A DNA stretch of 64,000 nt from Thioalkalivibrio sp. ALJ3 (GCF_000377205.1 NZ_KB897910.1:50689-114688), one strand, 5' to 3'; counted from the first letter of the stretch, positions 33,024-44,706 are shown. A program made the numbers and translations. Notes: generated from the letters alone by a model not told the origin.

Positions 33024-34726
33024 AGCGCCAGGTCAGCCATGGGCGCCTGAAGGTGCTGCTGGTCGTGTCCGCGCTGGTGCTCGTGGCCCTGGTGCTGCGC
33101 GCGATCGATCTGCAGGTGCTCAGCCGTGACTTTCTGACCCAGCAGGGCGAGCAGCGGCAGGTGCGCACGCTGACCGAGTCGGCCAACCGAGGCATGGTGA
33201 CCGATCGCAACGGCGAGCCGTTGGCGATCTCGGCTCCGGTGCAGACCGCCTGGGCGAACCCCAAGGATTTGCTGGAGCAGCGCGACCGCTGGCCCGAACT
33301 GGCCGAAGCGCTGCAGGTCGATGCCGACTGGCTGGGCGAGCGCATCGAGGCGCGCGCCGGCCGGGAGTTCATGTACCTGCGTCGCCATATGCTGCCGGCC
33401 CAGGCGGAACAGGTGACGGCCCTGCGTGTGCAGGGGGTGGGGCTGACGCGCGAGTTTCGGCGCTATTACCCGCATGGCGAAACGACCTCGCACATCCTCG
33501 GCTACACGGATATTGACGATCGTGGCCAGGAGGGTATCGAGCTGGCCTTCAATGACTGGCTGTCGGGTTCGCCGGGAGCCAAGCGTGTTCTGCGTGACCG
33601 TCACGGGCGTACCATCCGTGATGTGGCCAGCATCCGCCCCGCCCGTGATGGCCGCACGCTGCGTTTGACCATCGATCAGCGCCTGCAGTATCTGGCCTAC
33701 CGCGAACTGAAGGCCGCGGTGGCCGAGCACGATGCCCAGGGTGGGTCGGCGGTGCTGCTGGATGCTCGCACGGGTGATGTCCTGGCGATGGTCAATCAGC
33801 CGAGCTTCAATCCGAACAATCGTGGCTCGATCCGTTCGAACCTTGCGCGCAACCGTGCACTGACGGACAGCTTGGAGCCGGGGTCCGTAATCAAGCCCTT
33901 TACCGTTGCGGCTGCGCTGGACGCGGGCATCATCGATCCCAACGTCACCCTGGATACTCGCCCGGGCACCATGCGTGTCGGGCGTTTGACCGTGCGTGAT
34001 TTCCGTGACTACGGCGTCATCGACCTCACCACCCTGATCGCGCGCTCCAGCAACGTTGGTGCGACCAAGCTGGCGCTGGACATGCCGCCCGATCGCTTCT
34101 GGCAGGTCCTTCATCAGGCCGGATTCGGCCAGTCTTCCGGCACCCATTTCCCGGGCGAAGTCAGTGGTCGGCTGCGCGACTTTCCCACCTGGCGCGAGGT
34201 CGAGCAGGCCACGATGGGGTATGGCTACGGACTGTCCATTACACCGCTGCAGATGGCCGCGTCCTATACCGCGTTTGCCAACGAGGGCCAGCGCATCCCG
34301 GTGCGGCTGGTCCACACCGCCGATGATCTGCGCGAGCCGGCCAGTGTCATGACTCCGGAAACCGCCCAGCGTGTACTGGCCATGATGGAGCACACCATTG
34401 GCTCCGAAGGGACCGCTCGCCAGGCCGCGATTGATGGGTACCGCATTGCGGGCAAGACGGGTACCAGCCGCAAGAGTGGCCCCGGGGGCTATACCGAAGA
34501 CCGCTACATCTCCAGCTTTGTCGGCCTGGCACCCGCCTCGGATCCGCGTTTCGTAATGGCCGTGGTCATCGACGAACCCAACGCCGGGACGTACTTCGGT
34601 GGTGCCGTGGCCGCGCCGGTATTCCGCAACGTGATCGGCTCGGCGCTGCGGATGTTCAATGTGCGCCCGGATGCGATGCCGGAGATCCCGATGCAGATCG
34701 CCGCCGAGCGCGAGGGTTCGACATGA
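33011..34726 (+). CDS. ftsI: Septal peptidoglycan transpeptidase FtsI (PBP3)
   Basis: A 571-residue class B penicillin-binding protein. One N-terminal membrane helix (VLLVVSALVLVALVLRAI), a non-catalytic dimerisation domain, then the transpeptidase domain with active-site SVIK (Ser292-Lys295), SSN (346-348) and KTGT (482-485). It cross-links septal peptidoglycan with FtsW. The ATG lies inside the ftsL end and the stop overlaps murE (ATGA). Confidence 0.96.
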   Translation: MGALKRQVSHGRLKVLLVVSALVLVALVLRAIDLQVLSRDFLTQQGEQRQVRTLTESANRGMVTDRNGEPLAISAPVQTAWANPKDLLEQRDRWPELAEALQVDADWLGERIEARAGREFMYLRRHMLPAQAEQVTALRVQGVGLTREFRRYYPHGETTSHILGYTDIDDRGQEGIELAFNDWLSGSPGAKRVLRDRHGRTIRDVASIRPARDGRTLRLTIDQRLQYLAYRELKAAVAEHDAQGGSAVLLDARTGDVLAMVNQPSFNPNNRGSIRSNLARNRALTDSLEPGSVIKPFTVAAALDAGIIDPNVTLDTRPGTMRVGRLTVRDFRDYGVIDLTTLIARSSNVGATKLALDMPPDRFWQVLHQAGFGQSSGTHFPGEVSGRLRDFPTWREVEQATMGYGYGLSITPLQMAASYTAFANEGQRIPVRLVHTADDLREPASVMTPETAQRVLAMMEHTIGSEGTARQAAIDGYRIAGKTGTSRKSGPGGYTEDRYISSFVGLAPASDPRFVMAVVIDEPNAGTYFGGAVAAPVFRNVIGSALRMFNVRPDAMPEIPMQIAAEREGST

Positions 34727-36240
34727 TGGCGGCGCGCCCCGTCCAGTCTGTCGCCACGCTGGGCAGCCTGTGGCCCGCTACTGCGCCGCCATTGCCGCGA
34801 GAGGTCGCGGATCAGGGCGTCACCGATCTTGTTCAGGACAGCCGCCAGGCGGCCCCGGGTGCAGTCTTCGTGGCCCTGCGCGGGACCCAGGGACACGGCC
34901 TTGCCCATGCGCGGGCGGCGGCCGATCAGGGGGCGGTGGCTGTTCTGTGGGACGAGGCCGAGGCGGCCCCGGCCCTGGATATCCCGGTGCTGCATCTCCC
35001 CGGTCTGCGTGCCTCGCTCCCGGCGATCTGCGATGCCCTTTGGGGTGCCTGGCCGGACGAGTATCCCGTCGTCGCGGTGACGGGTACCGATGGCAAGACG
35101 TCGGTCAGTCAGTTGGTGGCGGGCGCCCTGGAGCAACTGGGGGTCCCCACGGGTGTGGTAGGGACGCTCGGCACGGGACGGTTTGGTGCCCTCGAGGACT
35201 GTGGCCACACGACCCCGGGCGTGATCGATCTGCACCGGCACCTGGCCGAGCTGGCCGCTGGCGGCTGTCGGGCGCTCGCCCTCGAGGCTTCGTCGCACGG
35301 CCTTGAGCAGGGGCGTATGGCCGGGCTTCCGGTCCGCGTGGCCGTACTGACGCGGCTCGGCTCCGATCATCTGGACTTTCACGGTAGCCAGCAGGCATAT
35401 GCCGATGCCAAGGCCCGGCTGTTCGCGTGGCCAGGCCTGGAAACCGCCGTGGTCAATGCCGACGACACCTTCGGGCAGCGTCTGGTCCGCGAAACCACGG
35501 CTCGGCGCACATTGCGCTACAGCGCTGTGGGCTCGGCTGCCGACCTGGTCGCGCGGGATGTCGAAGCCGGCGCCGACGGCATTCGTTTCACGCTGGAGGC
35601 GGCAGGCGAGACATGGCCGGTCGCGTCGGCGCTGTTCGGGCTGTTCCAGGTGGGGAATCTGCTGGCGACGCTCGCGGCCCTGCATGCGCTTGGATATTCC
35701 TGGCAGGCCGGTATCGATGCCATCGCGCGCCTGCGTGGGGTGCCGGGGCGCATGGAACGCTTTGACCTGCCCGGCGGCGCGTTGCTGGTGGTGGACTATG
35801 CCCACACCGAGCAGGCCCTGGCCGCGGCGCTGGATGCTCTGCGCCCCCACACCACGGGACGCCTGATGGTCGTCTTTGGCTGCGGTGGGGATCGCGATGT
35901 GACCAAGCGCCCGGCCATGGGGCGGGCCGCTAGCGCTCGTGCCGATCAGGTGATCGTGACCGACGACAACCCGCGCTCGGAAGAACCGGCCGCGATCCGC
36001 GCCGCCGTGCTGGCTGGCTGTAAGCGGCCCGGGGCCTGTCGCGAGCAGGGCGACCGGGAGGCGGCAGTGCGCGAGGCCGTGGCCCAGGCGCGGGCGGGTG
36101 ACGTGATCCTGCTGGCGGGCAAGGGACACGAAACCACGCAGCAGGTGGGTACTCGGTTCTATCCGTTTAGTGATCGCGACCTGGCCCGACAGCTCAGTGC
36201 CGGGGCGAATGCGGGAGACAGTGGGGGGGAGATCCAATGA
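34723..36240 (+). CDS. murE: UDP-MurNAc-L-Ala-D-Glu:meso-diaminopimelate ligase
   Basis: A 505-residue Mur ligase. The ATP loop GTDGKTS holds Lys125. The DNPR motif at 415-418 in VTDDNPRSEE is the signature of ligases that choose meso-diaminopimelate over lysine, so the organism has DAP-type peptidoglycan. Three-domain layout and length are normal. Two ATGs, 34723 and 34726, are possible; the first overlaps the ftsI stop. The end overlaps murF (ATGA). Confidence 0.96.
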   Translation: MMAARPVQSVATLGSLWPATAPPLPREVADQGVTDLVQDSRQAAPGAVFVALRGTQGHGLAHARAAADQGAVAVLWDEAEAAPALDIPVLHLPGLRASLPAICDALWGAWPDEYPVVAVTGTDGKTSVSQLVAGALEQLGVPTGVVGTLGTGRFGALEDCGHTTPGVIDLHRHLAELAAGGCRALALEASSHGLEQGRMAGLPVRVAVLTRLGSDHLDFHGSQQAYADAKARLFAWPGLETAVVNADDTFGQRLVRETTARRTLRYSAVGSAADLVARDVEAGADGIRFTLEAAGETWPVASALFGLFQVGNLLATLAALHALGYSWQAGIDAIARLRGVPGRMERFDLPGGALLVVDYAHTEQALAAALDALRPHTTGRLMVVFGCGGDRDVTKRPAMGRAASARADQVIVTDDNPRSEEPAAIRAAVLAGCKRPGACREQGDREAAVREAVAQARAGDVILLAGKGHETTQQVGTRFYPFSDRDLARQLSAGANAGDSGGEIQ

Positions 36241-37610
36241 TCCGGATGACCGGACAGGAACTGGCGGACGCCGTGCGCGGGCGTCTGGAGAATGCAGGTG
36301 AGGAACGCACCTTCGAGGGGGTGTTCACCGACACCCGACAACCACTCGAAGGGGGGCTGTTCGTGGCCCTGCGTGGCCCGCGTTTTGATGCCCACGAGCA
36401 TGTCACGGCCGATCTGCCGGCGGCGGCCTTGCTGGTGGAGCGCATGCTGGACGTCCCGCACCCGCAGGTGGTGGTGGGGGATACCGGCGAGGCGCTGGGG
36501 CGACTTGCCCAACATTGGCGCCGTCGCAGCCGGGCGCGGGTGATTGCGCTGACCGGATCAAATGGCAAGACCACGACCAAGGAAATGCTGCGCTGCATCC
36601 TCGAGGGCGTGGGTTCGGTACATGCCACCCAGGGCAACCTGAACAACGAGATCGGCGTGCCCCTGACCCTGCTGGCCATGCCCGAGGATACCGATTACGC
36701 GGTGATCGAGATGGGCGCCAACCATGCCGGCGAAATTGCCCGCATGGCGCGCTGGACCGAACCGATGGTCGCGATGATCACCAACGCCGGACGTGCCCAT
36801 CTGGAAGGGTTTGGGAGTCTCGAGGGCGTGGCTCACGCCAAGGCCGAGATCTATTCCGGTCTGCCATCGCAGGGCGGCACGGCGGTGGTCAACCTGGACG
36901 ATCCATTCGCGGACTACTGGCTGTCGCTCAATGAACACCACCATTGCCAGCGGTTTTCCCTGGAGGGGGGCGGCGAGATCGAAGGCATGTGGCAGGCCCC
37001 CGACTGCCTGCGGCTGACCATTCTGGGCGCTGGTCGAGACCTGCGTTTGGCCAGCCCGGGGCGCCATGTCGCTGCCAATGCAGTCGCAGCGGCCGCTGCG
37101 GCCAATGCGGTCGGTGTGGCGATCGATGCGATCGCCAACGGGCTGGCGCGCTGGACACCGGTGCAGGGGCGTCTGCAGGAGCTTTGGCACGTCAGTGGCG
37201 CCCGGCTTTGGGACGACACCTACAACGCCAATCCGGATTCCTTGCGAGCGGGGCTCGAGGTCCTGGCCGCGATGCCCGGTCGGCGCATCCTCGTGCTGGG
37301 TGCGATGGGCGAGCTGGGCGCCGAGACCCCGGAGCTGCACCGCGAAACCGGGGCGCTGGCCTGCGCAATGGGGGTGGACTACTGCCTGGCCCTGGGCGAG
37401 GCCGCGCGCGACAGCGCCGAGGCCTTTGGCGAGGGGGGGGAGTGGTTTGACGATCATGACGCCTTGCGGGCGCGCCTGCAGGAACTGCTGGAGGATGAGA
37501 CCACGGTTCTGATCAAGGGTTCGCGCAGCCAGCACATGGAACGAATCATCGAAGGGCTGGAGCTGGCCCAGTCGGCGCGGGGGGCTGCGAATGCTGTTCG
37601 CTCTGACTGA
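36237..37610 (+). CDS. murF: UDP-MurNAc-tripeptide:D-Ala-D-Ala ligase
   Basis: A 457-residue Mur ligase that adds D-Ala-D-Ala to complete the pentapeptide precursor. The N-terminal domain has the [16 protein letters not shown] segment typical of MurE/MurF; the ATP loop is [11 protein letters not shown]; the central domain has [12 protein letters not shown]; and the C-terminal domain has [15 protein letters not shown]. Its 3' end overlaps mraY by 20 bp. Confidence 0.96.
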   Translation: MIRMTGQELADAVRGRLENAGEERTFEGVFTDTRQPLEGGLFVALRGPRFDAHEHVTADLPAAALLVERMLDVPHPQVVVGDTGEALGRLAQHWRRRSRARVIALTGSNGKTTTKEMLRCILEGVGSVHATQGNLNNEIGVPLTLLAMPEDTDYAVIEMGANHAGEIARMARWTEPMVAMITNAGRAHLEGFGSLEGVAHAKAEIYSGLPSQGGTAVVNLDDPFADYWLSLNEHHHCQRFSLEGGGEIEGMWQAPDCLRLTILGAGRDLRLASPGRHVAANAVAAAAAANAVGVAIDAIANGLARWTPVQGRLQELWHVSGARLWDDTYNANPDSLRAGLEVLAAMPGRRILVLGAMGELGAETPELHRETGALACAMGVDYCLALGEAARDSAEAFGEGGEWFDDHDALRARLQELLEDETTVLIKGSRSQHMERIIEGLELAQSARGAANAVRSD

Positions 37611-38673
37611 ATATCTAACGCAGTTCCATAGTGGCTTCACGGTCTTTCAGTACCTGACCCTGCGCGCCATCCTGGGCGTGGTGACCGCTCTGGCGATCGC
37701 ATTGCTGATTGGTCCGGCGATGATCCGTCGGCTGACAGTCGGCAATGTGGGCCAGCAGGTCCGGGACGATGGCCCAGAGTCACACCTGAGCAAGGCCGGC
37801 ACGCCGACCATGGGCGGGGCGCTGATCCTGGTCGCGGTGGCGGTCGCCACGCTGCTGTGGAGCGACCTGACCAACCGCTTTGTCTGGATCGTGCTGCTGA
37901 CCACGCTGGCCTTTGGTGCGGTCGGGGGCTGGGACGATTATCTGAAACTGCGCTACGGCAACAGCAAGGGGCTGACGGCCAGGGCCAAGATCCTCTGGCA
38001 GACGCTGTTCGCGCTGGTGGCCGCCGGGGTCATCATGGGCACTGCCCAGAGTCCGGTGGAGACGAGCTTCTATCTCCCCTTTTTCAAGGAGTTCGAGTTT
38101 CATCTCGGCTGGCTGTTTATCCCGCTGGTCTGGCTGGTCGTGGTCGGATCTTCCAATGCCGTCAACTTGACCGACGGTCTCGATGGCCTGGCGATCATGC
38201 CGGCCGTACTGGTGGCCGGGGCCCTTGGAGTGTTTGCCTATGCGGCGGGGCACGCGGTGTTTGCCGAGTACCTGCAGATCCCGGCGGTCCCGGGCGTGGG
38301 GGAGGTGGGCATTTTTGCCGCTGCACTGGTCGGGGCCGGACTCGGGTTTCTGTGGTTCAACGCCTATCCCGCCCAGGTCTTCATGGGGGATGTCGGAGCC
38401 CTGGCCCTGGGGGCGGCACTAGGCATGATGGCGATCCTGACCCGCCAGGAGATCGTGCTCCTGATCATGGGCGGCATCTTCGTGCTGGAGACGCTGTCGG
38501 TAATGTTGCAGGTCGCCTCGTTCAAGCTCACCGGGCGGCGCATCTTCCGTATGGCGCCGCTGCATCACCATTTCGAACTCAAGGGCTGGCCGGAACCGCG
38601 TGTGATCGTGCGCTTCTGGATCCTCACCGTTGTGTTCGTCCTGATCGGTCTCGCGACCCTGAAGATCCGCTGA
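37591..38673 (+). CDS. mraY: Phospho-MurNAc-pentapeptide transferase
   Basis: A 360-residue membrane enzyme with about ten hydrophobic helices that makes lipid I on undecaprenyl phosphate. Conserved loops: [14 protein letters not shown], the Asp-rich [34 protein letters not shown], and the C-terminal [14 protein letters not shown]is triad segment. Length equals E. coli MraY (360). Begins inside murF. Confidence 0.97.
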   Translation: MLFALTEYLTQFHSGFTVFQYLTLRAILGVVTALAIALLIGPAMIRRLTVGNVGQQVRDDGPESHLSKAGTPTMGGALILVAVAVATLLWSDLTNRFVWIVLLTTLAFGAVGGWDDYLKLRYGNSKGLTARAKILWQTLFALVAAGVIMGTAQSPVETSFYLPFFKEFEFHLGWLFIPLVWLVVVGSSNAVNLTDGLDGLAIMPAVLVAGALGVFAYAAGHAVFAEYLQIPAVPGVGEVGIFAAALVGAGLGFLWFNAYPAQVFMGDVGALALGAALGMMAILTRQEIVLLIMGGIFVLETLSVMLQVASFKLTGRRIFRMAPLHHHFELKGWPEPRVIVRFWILTVVFVLIGLATLKIR

Positions 38674-38677
38674 CGCC

Positions 38678-40024
38678 ATGTCGAAGCCACAGCCGCACAA
38701 CCTGATCGTGGGAACCGGAGCGACGGGGCAGTCCGTCGCCCGATTCCTGCGTGCGCGTGGTGAGGCCTTTGCGATCACCGACACGCGTCGCGATCCACCG
38801 GCGCTGGCGGCCGGGGTCGACGCCACTTGGCTGGCCGAGGCCTGGGCCGGACCGCTGGACGGGCTTGAGGCCTCTCGCTATGAGCGGCTGATCGTCTCCC
38901 CGGGTGTTGCGCTAGAGCACCCGGGCGTCGAACAGGCCCGCACAGCGGGTGCGGTGATCACCGGTGACATCGACCTGTTTGCAGAAGTGGCACGGGCTCC
39001 GGTTATCGCGATCACCGGTTCCAACGGTAAGAGCACGGTCACCGCCCTGGTAGGTGAGATCCTGAGGGCCACCGGCCGCAACGTAGCGATCGGCGGTAAC
39101 TTCGGCACCCCGGCGTTGGATCTCCTGGACCCGGCGGTGGAGGTCTATGTCCTGGAACTGTCGAGCTTCCAGCTCGAACGCAGCGAGCACCTGGCGCCGG
39201 CCGGAGCCGCGATTCTGAATATCTCGCCCGATCACATGGATCGCTATCCGGACCTCGGCGCTTATATTGGGGCCAAGGCCCGCATCCTCGATCGCGCGGC
39301 TCGGGGCGTGCTCAACCGCGATGACCCCTGGCTGCGCGAGTTGCCGCTGCCGGCCGGCCTGCGCGTGGTCTCGTTCGGGCTGGATGCCCCGCTGGCCTTG
39401 ACCGACTTCGGCGTGACCACGGGCGAGGCCGAACCAGATCTGGTGCGTGGCGAGGAACGCCTGTTGTCCACCGCGCGCCTGCGTTTGCGCGGGCAACACA
39501 ACTGGGCCAATGCCCTGGCCGCGCTGGCGCTGGCGTGGCCGTGGCTGGAGTCGCCGCAGCAACGCGCGGAGGCGCTGGCCGCGCTGGCGGATTTCGCGGG
39601 CCTGCCGCACCGCTCGCAGTGGATCGCGCGGGTGGCCGAGGTCGACTACATCAACGATTCCAAGGGCACCAACGTGGGCGCGACCCTCGCCGCGCTGCGG
39701 GGCACGCCGGGGCCGCTGGTACTGATCGCCGGCGGCCAGGGCAAGGGGCAGGACTTTTCGCCGCTGGCTGACTACGTACCCGGCAAGGTCCGGGGCGTGG
39801 TGCTGCTTGGCGAGGATGCCCCGTTGATCGCCCGGGCGCTGGCCTCAGTGGTGCCGGTTCAGCGGGTGGACGACATGACTGCCGCCGTCGAGCAGGCGGC
39901 CGCCTGGGCGCAGCCCGGCGACACCGTACTGCTCTCGCCGGGTTGCGCGAGCCTCGACATGTACGAGAACTACCAGGCACGCGGCGACGATTTCGCGCGG
40001 GCCGTGCGGGAGCGAGCGGCATGA
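38678..40024 (+). CDS. murD: UDP-MurNAc-L-Ala:D-glutamate ligase
   Basis: A 448-residue Mur ligase. Rossmann-like N-terminus (NLIVGTGATGQSVARFL), ATP loop ITGSNGKSTV, ELSSFQLERSEHL, NISPDHMDRY and the C-terminal NDSKGTNVGATLAAL. It adds D-Glu to UDP-MurNAc-Ala. A 4-bp gap follows mraY; its stop overlaps ftsW (ATGA). Confidence 0.96.
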   Translation: MSKPQPHNLIVGTGATGQSVARFLRARGEAFAITDTRRDPPALAAGVDATWLAEAWAGPLDGLEASRYERLIVSPGVALEHPGVEQARTAGAVITGDIDLFAEVARAPVIAITGSNGKSTVTALVGEILRATGRNVAIGGNFGTPALDLLDPAVEVYVLELSSFQLERSEHLAPAGAAILNISPDHMDRYPDLGAYIGAKARILDRAARGVLNRDDPWLRELPLPAGLRVVSFGLDAPLALTDFGVTTGEAEPDLVRGEERLLSTARLRLRGQHNWANALAALALAWPWLESPQQRAEALAALADFAGLPHRSQWIARVAEVDYINDSKGTNVGATLAALRGTPGPLVLIAGGQGKGQDFSPLADYVPGKVRGVVLLGEDAPLIARALASVVPVQRVDDMTAAVEQAAAWAQPGDTVLLSPGCASLDMYENYQARGDDFARAVRERAA

Positions 40025-41223
40025 GTACCGGATCGCTGCCCCTCGGCCTGCCTTCGCGCGACTCGCTCGACGGGTTGCGCAACAGCGTGGATCTCCCGCT
40101 GCTGGCCGCGTCCGCGTTGCTGCTGGGGCTTGGCCTGATCATGGTGGCTTCTGCCTCGATGGATCTCGGCGAGCGCTACTTCGCCAATACCTGGCACTTC
40201 TTCCAGCGCCAGGTTCTGTTCGCTGCCATCGGGTTGGCGCTGGCAACGCTCATGTGGACGGTCCCGCTGCAGCGCTGGGAGCGCGCCGGGCCGTGGTTAC
40301 TGATCCTGGTGATGGTGCTGCTGATAGCGGTGTTGCTGCCGGGCGTGGGCCGGACGGTTAATGGTGCCACCCGCTGGATCCCGATCGGCATGTTCAATCT
40401 CCAGGTGGCCGAACCGGTGAAGCTGCTGGTGGTGATGTACCTGGCCGGCTACATCGTGCGCCACTACTCCACTCTGCGGCTGCACCTGCTGGGCTTTGTA
40501 CGTCCTCTGGTCGTACTCGGGTTCGGGACGGTGCTCCTGCTGCTGCAACCGGACTTTGGCGGCGCGGCCATCATGCTGGCGATCGGCATGGGCATGCTGT
40601 TCCTGGCTGGCGCCAAGTTGTGGCAGTTCGTCGCGCTGGGCGCGACCATCGCGGTGGGGATGGCGTTCGTCGCGGTGGCCGCCCCTTATCGGGTCGCGCG
40701 TCTGACCGCGTTCCTGGACCCCTGGCAGGACCCGTTCGCGACCGGCTTCCAGCTGACACAGTCGCTGATCGCGATCGGCTCGGGTGGCTGGTTCGGTGCC
40801 GGTCTGGGGAACAGCGTGCAGAAGCTGTTCTACCTGCCGGAGGCCCACAACGACTTCCTGTTCGCGGTCTTCGCCGAGGAGTTCGGATTTGTCGGTGTGA
40901 TTGCCCTGATCGCGCTGTTTGCAGTCGTGGTCTGGCGCTGCGTGAAGATTGGACTCTGGGCGGAGCGTGCGGGCCATGCATTCGGTTCGCACCTGGCCTT
41001 CGGCGTCGCAATCTGGCTGGCGCTGCAAAGCGCTCTCAACGTCGCCGTCAACATGGGCCTGCTGCCGACCAAGGGTATGACCCTGCCGTTTCTCAGCTAC
41101 GGCGGCAGTTCGCTGATCGTCTCGCTGATGGCGATCGGTCTGGTGATGCGGGTTTATCGCGAGGCGCAGATCCCGGCCCCGCGCCAGTCGACCTCGCCGC
41201 GGCGCAAGAGGGGGCGGGCATGA
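40021..41223 (+). CDS. ftsW: Septal peptidoglycan polymerase FtsW (SEDS family)
   Basis: A 400-residue, ten-helix SEDS glycosyltransferase that polymerises lipid II at the septum with FtsI. Visible: LLLGLGLIMVASASMD first helix, NGATRWIPIGMFNLQVAEPVKL, LLLLQPDFGGAAIML with its catalytic Asp, EAHNDFLFAVFAEEFGF, and the C-terminal GLLPTKGMTLPFLSYGGSSL. ATG 40021 overlaps the murD stop, and the stop overlaps murG. Confidence 0.96.
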   Translation: MSTGSLPLGLPSRDSLDGLRNSVDLPLLAASALLLGLGLIMVASASMDLGERYFANTWHFFQRQVLFAAIGLALATLMWTVPLQRWERAGPWLLILVMVLLIAVLLPGVGRTVNGATRWIPIGMFNLQVAEPVKLLVVMYLAGYIVRHYSTLRLHLLGFVRPLVVLGFGTVLLLLQPDFGGAAIMLAIGMGMLFLAGAKLWQFVALGATIAVGMAFVAVAAPYRVARLTAFLDPWQDPFATGFQLTQSLIAIGSGGWFGAGLGNSVQKLFYLPEAHNDFLFAVFAEEFGFVGVIALIALFAVVVWRCVKIGLWAERAGHAFGSHLAFGVAIWLALQSALNVAVNMGLLPTKGMTLPFLSYGGSSLIVSLMAIGLVMRVYREAQIPAPRQSTSPRRKRGRA

Positions 41224-42320
41224 ACAATCCCCTGCGCATCCTGATTATGGCCGGCGGTACCGGCGGACACGTATTTCCGGGACTGGCCGTCGCCGAGGCC
41301 CTGCGCGCCCGTGGCGCCGAGGTCCTCTGGCTGGGCAGCGCGCGCGGGATCGAGACGCGTCTGGTGCCTGCGGCGGGAATCGAGCTGCACACCCTTCCGA
41401 TCAGTGGGGTGCGCGGCAAGGGCCTGATGGGGCTGCTGCTGGCGCCCTGGCGCCTCGGGATCTCGCTGTGGGCGGCGTTGGCCCTGATTACCCGGTTGCG
41501 CCCGGCCGCGGTGATCGGCTTTGGTGGCTTCGCGGCCGGTCCCGGTGGCCTGATGGCCGCCGCGCTGGGCCGCCCGCTGGCGATCCATGAGCAGAACGCG
41601 GTGGCTGGTCTGACCAACCGCTGGCTGGCGCGCATCGCGGACCGGGTCTATGCGGGCTTCGATCATGCCTTCCCGGAGCGCCATACGGTGACCGTAGTGG
41701 GCAATCCGGTGCGCGCGGAGATTGCCGCGTTGCCGGAGCCGGAGCAGCGCTTCGACGAGCGGTCCGGCCCGCTGCGGCTGCTGATACTGGGTGGCAGCCT
41801 TGGGGCGCGCTCGCTGAACCGCATCGTGCCGGCGGGGCTCGAGCAGGCCCGCGACGCGCAGCCGCTGATCATTCGCCACCAGGCCGGGGAGCGCACGCTG
41901 GACGAGGCGCGCGCGGCCTATGCCGAGACCGCACTGGAATATGAGGTAACCCCGTTCATCGACGACATGGCCGAGGCCTATGCCTGGGCGGATCTGGTGA
42001 TCTGCCGCGCTGGTGCGTTGACCGTGGCCGAGGTTGCGGCGGCCGGGGTCCCGACCTTGTTCGTGCCCTATCCGCATGCGGTCGACGATCACCAGACCGC
42101 GAATGCCCGCGCCCTGGTCGAGGCGGGTGCGGCCTGGTGCCTGGCGGATGCCGATCTGACGCCCGAGCGGATCGCCAAGATCGTGCGTCCGTTGGGGCGC
42201 GAGGCCCTGCGCGCGCGCGCGCGCCTGGCCCGCGAACAGGCCTGCCCGGACACCGCCGAGCGTCTGGCCGAGGCCTGCCTGGAGATGGCCAATGCCCGGC
42301 GCGGGAGGAAGAGCTCATGA
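41220..42320 (+). CDS. murG: Lipid II-forming GlcNAc transferase MurG
   Basis: A 366-residue GT-B glycosyltransferase acting on the inner face of the membrane. N-terminal G-loop [15 protein letters not shown], second loop [12 protein letters not shown], the [18 protein letters not shown] segment, [16 protein letters not shown] at the second Rossmann fold, and [19 protein letters not shown] for UDP-GlcNAc binding. ATG overlaps the ftsW stop; its stop overlaps murC. Confidence 0.96.
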   Translation: MNNPLRILIMAGGTGGHVFPGLAVAEALRARGAEVLWLGSARGIETRLVPAAGIELHTLPISGVRGKGLMGLLLAPWRLGISLWAALALITRLRPAAVIGFGGFAAGPGGLMAAALGRPLAIHEQNAVAGLTNRWLARIADRVYAGFDHAFPERHTVTVVGNPVRAEIAALPEPEQRFDERSGPLRLLILGGSLGARSLNRIVPAGLEQARDAQPLIIRHQAGERTLDEARAAYAETALEYEVTPFIDDMAEAYAWADLVICRAGALTVAEVAAAGVPTLFVPYPHAVDDHQTANARALVEAGAAWCLADADLTPERIAKIVRPLGREALRARARLAREQACPDTAERLAEACLEMANARRGRKSS

Positions 42321-43750
42321 ACGCCCCGCGCCTGCCACGCCACGCGATGCGCCGCATCCGCCGTATTCACTGTGTCGGGATCGGTGGTTCCGGCATGAGC
42401 GGGATCGCCGAGGTCCTGCATCAGCTGGGCTACGAGGTCTCCGGATCGGATCTCGGGCAGTCGGCAATGGTCGCGCGGCTGACTGGAATGGGCATCCCGG
42501 TGGCCCCCGCCCATACCGAAGAGAATGTTGCCGAGGCCGACGTGCTGGTTGTCTCCAGCGCGATCGACCCTTCCAACCCCGAGGTGCAGGCGGCCCGCCG
42601 CCGCGGGATCCCGATCGTGCGGCGCGCAGAAATGCTCGCGGAGCTGATGCGCTTTCGCTACGGCATCGCAGTGGCCGGTACCCACGGCAAGACCACCACG
42701 ACCAGCCTGGTGGCAAGCGTCCTCGCCGAGGCCGGCATGGATCCCACCTTCGTGATTGGCGGTCGGCTGAACAGCACCGCCAGTCACTCGAACCTGGGGG
42801 CGGGCGACTACCTGGTGGCCGAGGCCGACGAGAGCGACGCCTCGTTCCTGCACCTGCAGCCGATGATCAGCATCGTGACCAACATCGATGCCGACCACCT
42901 CGGGACCTACGGCAACGACTTCGGCAACCTGCGGGCGACCTTCCTGGAGTTCCTGCATCACCTGCCGTTCTACGGCATCGCCGTGCTTTGCGCGGACGAC
43001 CCGCAGGTGCGCGATCTCTATCCCGAACTGGAGCGCCCGCGTCTGACCTACGGCATCGAGGCGGAAGCCGATGTGCGCGCCCTGAACGTGCGCCAGGAAG
43101 GCGTCCGCATGTTCTTCGACCTGAAGCTGCCGGGGCAGACCGCGTTCCCGGTCACCCTGAACCTGCCCGGGCGGCACAACGTGCTCAACGCCCTGGCCGC
43201 GGCGGCCGTCGCGCACGAGTTGGAGGTTGCCCCCGAGGCAATCCAGGCGGCGCTCGAGCGCTTCCAGGGGATCGGGCGGCGCTTCCAGGTGCAGGAGCTC
43301 GAGACCGCGCAGGGTCCGCTGACCCTGGTCGACGACTACGGCCATCACCCGCGCGAGATTGCAGCGACCCAGGCCGCGGCACGTGACGCCTGGCCCGACC
43401 GGCGGCGTATCACCGTGTTCCAGCCGCACCGTTACACGCGCACCCGCGACCTGTTCGAGGATTTCGCCGAGGCCTTGTCCGAGGCCGATGTGCTGATCCT
43501 GCTGGAGGTGTATCCCGCCGGCGAGGAGCCGATCCCCAGCGCCGATGGCCGCAGCCTTGCCCGTGCGATCCGTCTGCGTGGGCAGGTCGAGCCGGTGTTC
43601 GTCGAGCATGCGGCCGACGTCGCCGACGTCCTGTCGGGGATGCTGAAGTCGAACGACGTCGTGATCACCCAGGGGGCCGGCGATATCGGCCGGCTGGCCA
43701 GCCTGTTACCGGAACAGCTGGGGGCGAAGCGCTCCGGGGGGACGACATGA
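42317..43750 (+). CDS. murC: UDP-MurNAc:L-alanine ligase
   Basis: A 477-residue Mur ligase that starts the peptide stem. N-terminal [22 protein letters not shown] loop [39 protein letters not shown] and C-terminal [13 protein letters not shown]. Length is normal. ATG 42317 overlaps the murG stop; the end overlaps murB. Confidence 0.96.
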   Translation: MNAPRLPRHAMRRIRRIHCVGIGGSGMSGIAEVLHQLGYEVSGSDLGQSAMVARLTGMGIPVAPAHTEENVAEADVLVVSSAIDPSNPEVQAARRRGIPIVRRAEMLAELMRFRYGIAVAGTHGKTTTTSLVASVLAEAGMDPTFVIGGRLNSTASHSNLGAGDYLVAEADESDASFLHLQPMISIVTNIDADHLGTYGNDFGNLRATFLEFLHHLPFYGIAVLCADDPQVRDLYPELERPRLTYGIEAEADVRALNVRQEGVRMFFDLKLPGQTAFPVTLNLPGRHNVLNALAAAAVAHELEVAPEAIQAALERFQGIGRRFQVQELETAQGPLTLVDDYGHHPREIAATQAAARDAWPDRRRITVFQPHRYTRTRDLFEDFAEALSEADVLILLEVYPAGEEPIPSADGRSLARAIRLRGQVEPVFVEHAADVADVLSGMLKSNDVVITQGAGDIGRLASLLPEQLGAKRSGGTT

Positions 43751-44706
43751 TGGCGGCACGCGCGGTGGAACCGGTGGACGGCCCGTTTGCACATGCCCCT
43801 CGGGGCGAGGTGCGGCCCGATGCCCCGCTGGCGGGGCTGACTTCCTGGCGTGTGGGCGGTCCGGCTGACTGGCTGTTCCGGCCGGTGGATCGGGCCGACC
43901 TGGTGTCGGCGCTGGCGGATCACGCTCGCCAGGCCCCCGCGATGCCGGTCACCTTCCTGGGGCTGGGCAGCAACGTGCTGATCCGCGACGGCGGCATCGA
44001 AGGACTGGTGGTCCACCTGTCCGGTGTGATCAACGAGCGCGAGCGTCTGGAGGGCAACCGCGTGTGGCTCGGAGCAGGGCTTGCCTGCGCCCAGGCCGCA
44101 CGGTTCTGCGCCCGTCAGGGACTGGTAGGCGGTGAATTCCTGGCCGGCATCCCGGGCACCCTGGGCGGTGCCTTGCGCATGAACGCGGGGGCCTGGGGCG
44201 GCGAGATCTGGCCGCTGGTCGAGTCGGTATCCACCGTGGATGCCACCGGACAGGAACACCAGCGCGAGCCGGGCGAGTACCGCATTGGCTATCGCAGCGT
44301 GGAGGGCCCGGACGAGTGGTTTACCGGCGGTGTGCTGCAGCTGGAGCCGGGCGATCCGGCTGCTGGCACGGCACGTATCAAGGAGCTCCTGCGGGAGCGT
44401 TCGCGCAAGCAGCCGCTGGGTCTGCCGTCGTGCGGATCGGTGTTCCGCAACCCGCCCGGCGATCACGCCGCGCGCCTGATCGAGGCGGCGGGGTTGAAGG
44501 GGCTGCGTCACGGCGGCGCGGAGATTTCCTCCAAGCACGCGAACTTCATTACCCACGATGGTTCGGCGCAGGCCGCCGACATCGAGTGGCTGCTGAACCA
44601 TGCCCAAAGCGAGGTGGAGCGGCGCTTGGGTGTACGCCTGGAGCCCGAGGTGCGGCTGCTGGGTCGACCGGGCCCCATGGACGAGACAATCGAGGGAAGA
44701 CAATGA
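43747..44706 (+). CDS. murB: UDP-N-acetylenolpyruvoylglucosamine reductase
   Basis: A 319-residue FAD enzyme that reduces enolpyruvyl-UDP-GlcNAc to UDP-MurNAc. Visible: [13 protein letters not shown] near the N-terminus, FAD loop [33 protein letters not shown], and the catalytic Ser region [20 protein letters not shown]. Its size and loop layout fit the shorter type common outside enterobacteria (E. coli MurB is 342). Overlaps both neighbours by 4 bp. Confidence 0.95.
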   Translation: MMAARAVEPVDGPFAHAPRGEVRPDAPLAGLTSWRVGGPADWLFRPVDRADLVSALADHARQAPAMPVTFLGLGSNVLIRDGGIEGLVVHLSGVINERERLEGNRVWLGAGLACAQAARFCARQGLVGGEFLAGIPGTLGGALRMNAGAWGGEIWPLVESVSTVDATGQEHQREPGEYRIGYRSVEGPDEWFTGGVLQLEPGDPAAGTARIKELLRERSRKQPLGLPSCGSVFRNPPGDHAARLIEAAGLKGLRHGGAEISSKHANFITHDGSAQAADIEWLLNHAQSEVERRLGVRLEPEVRLLGRPGPMDETIEGRQ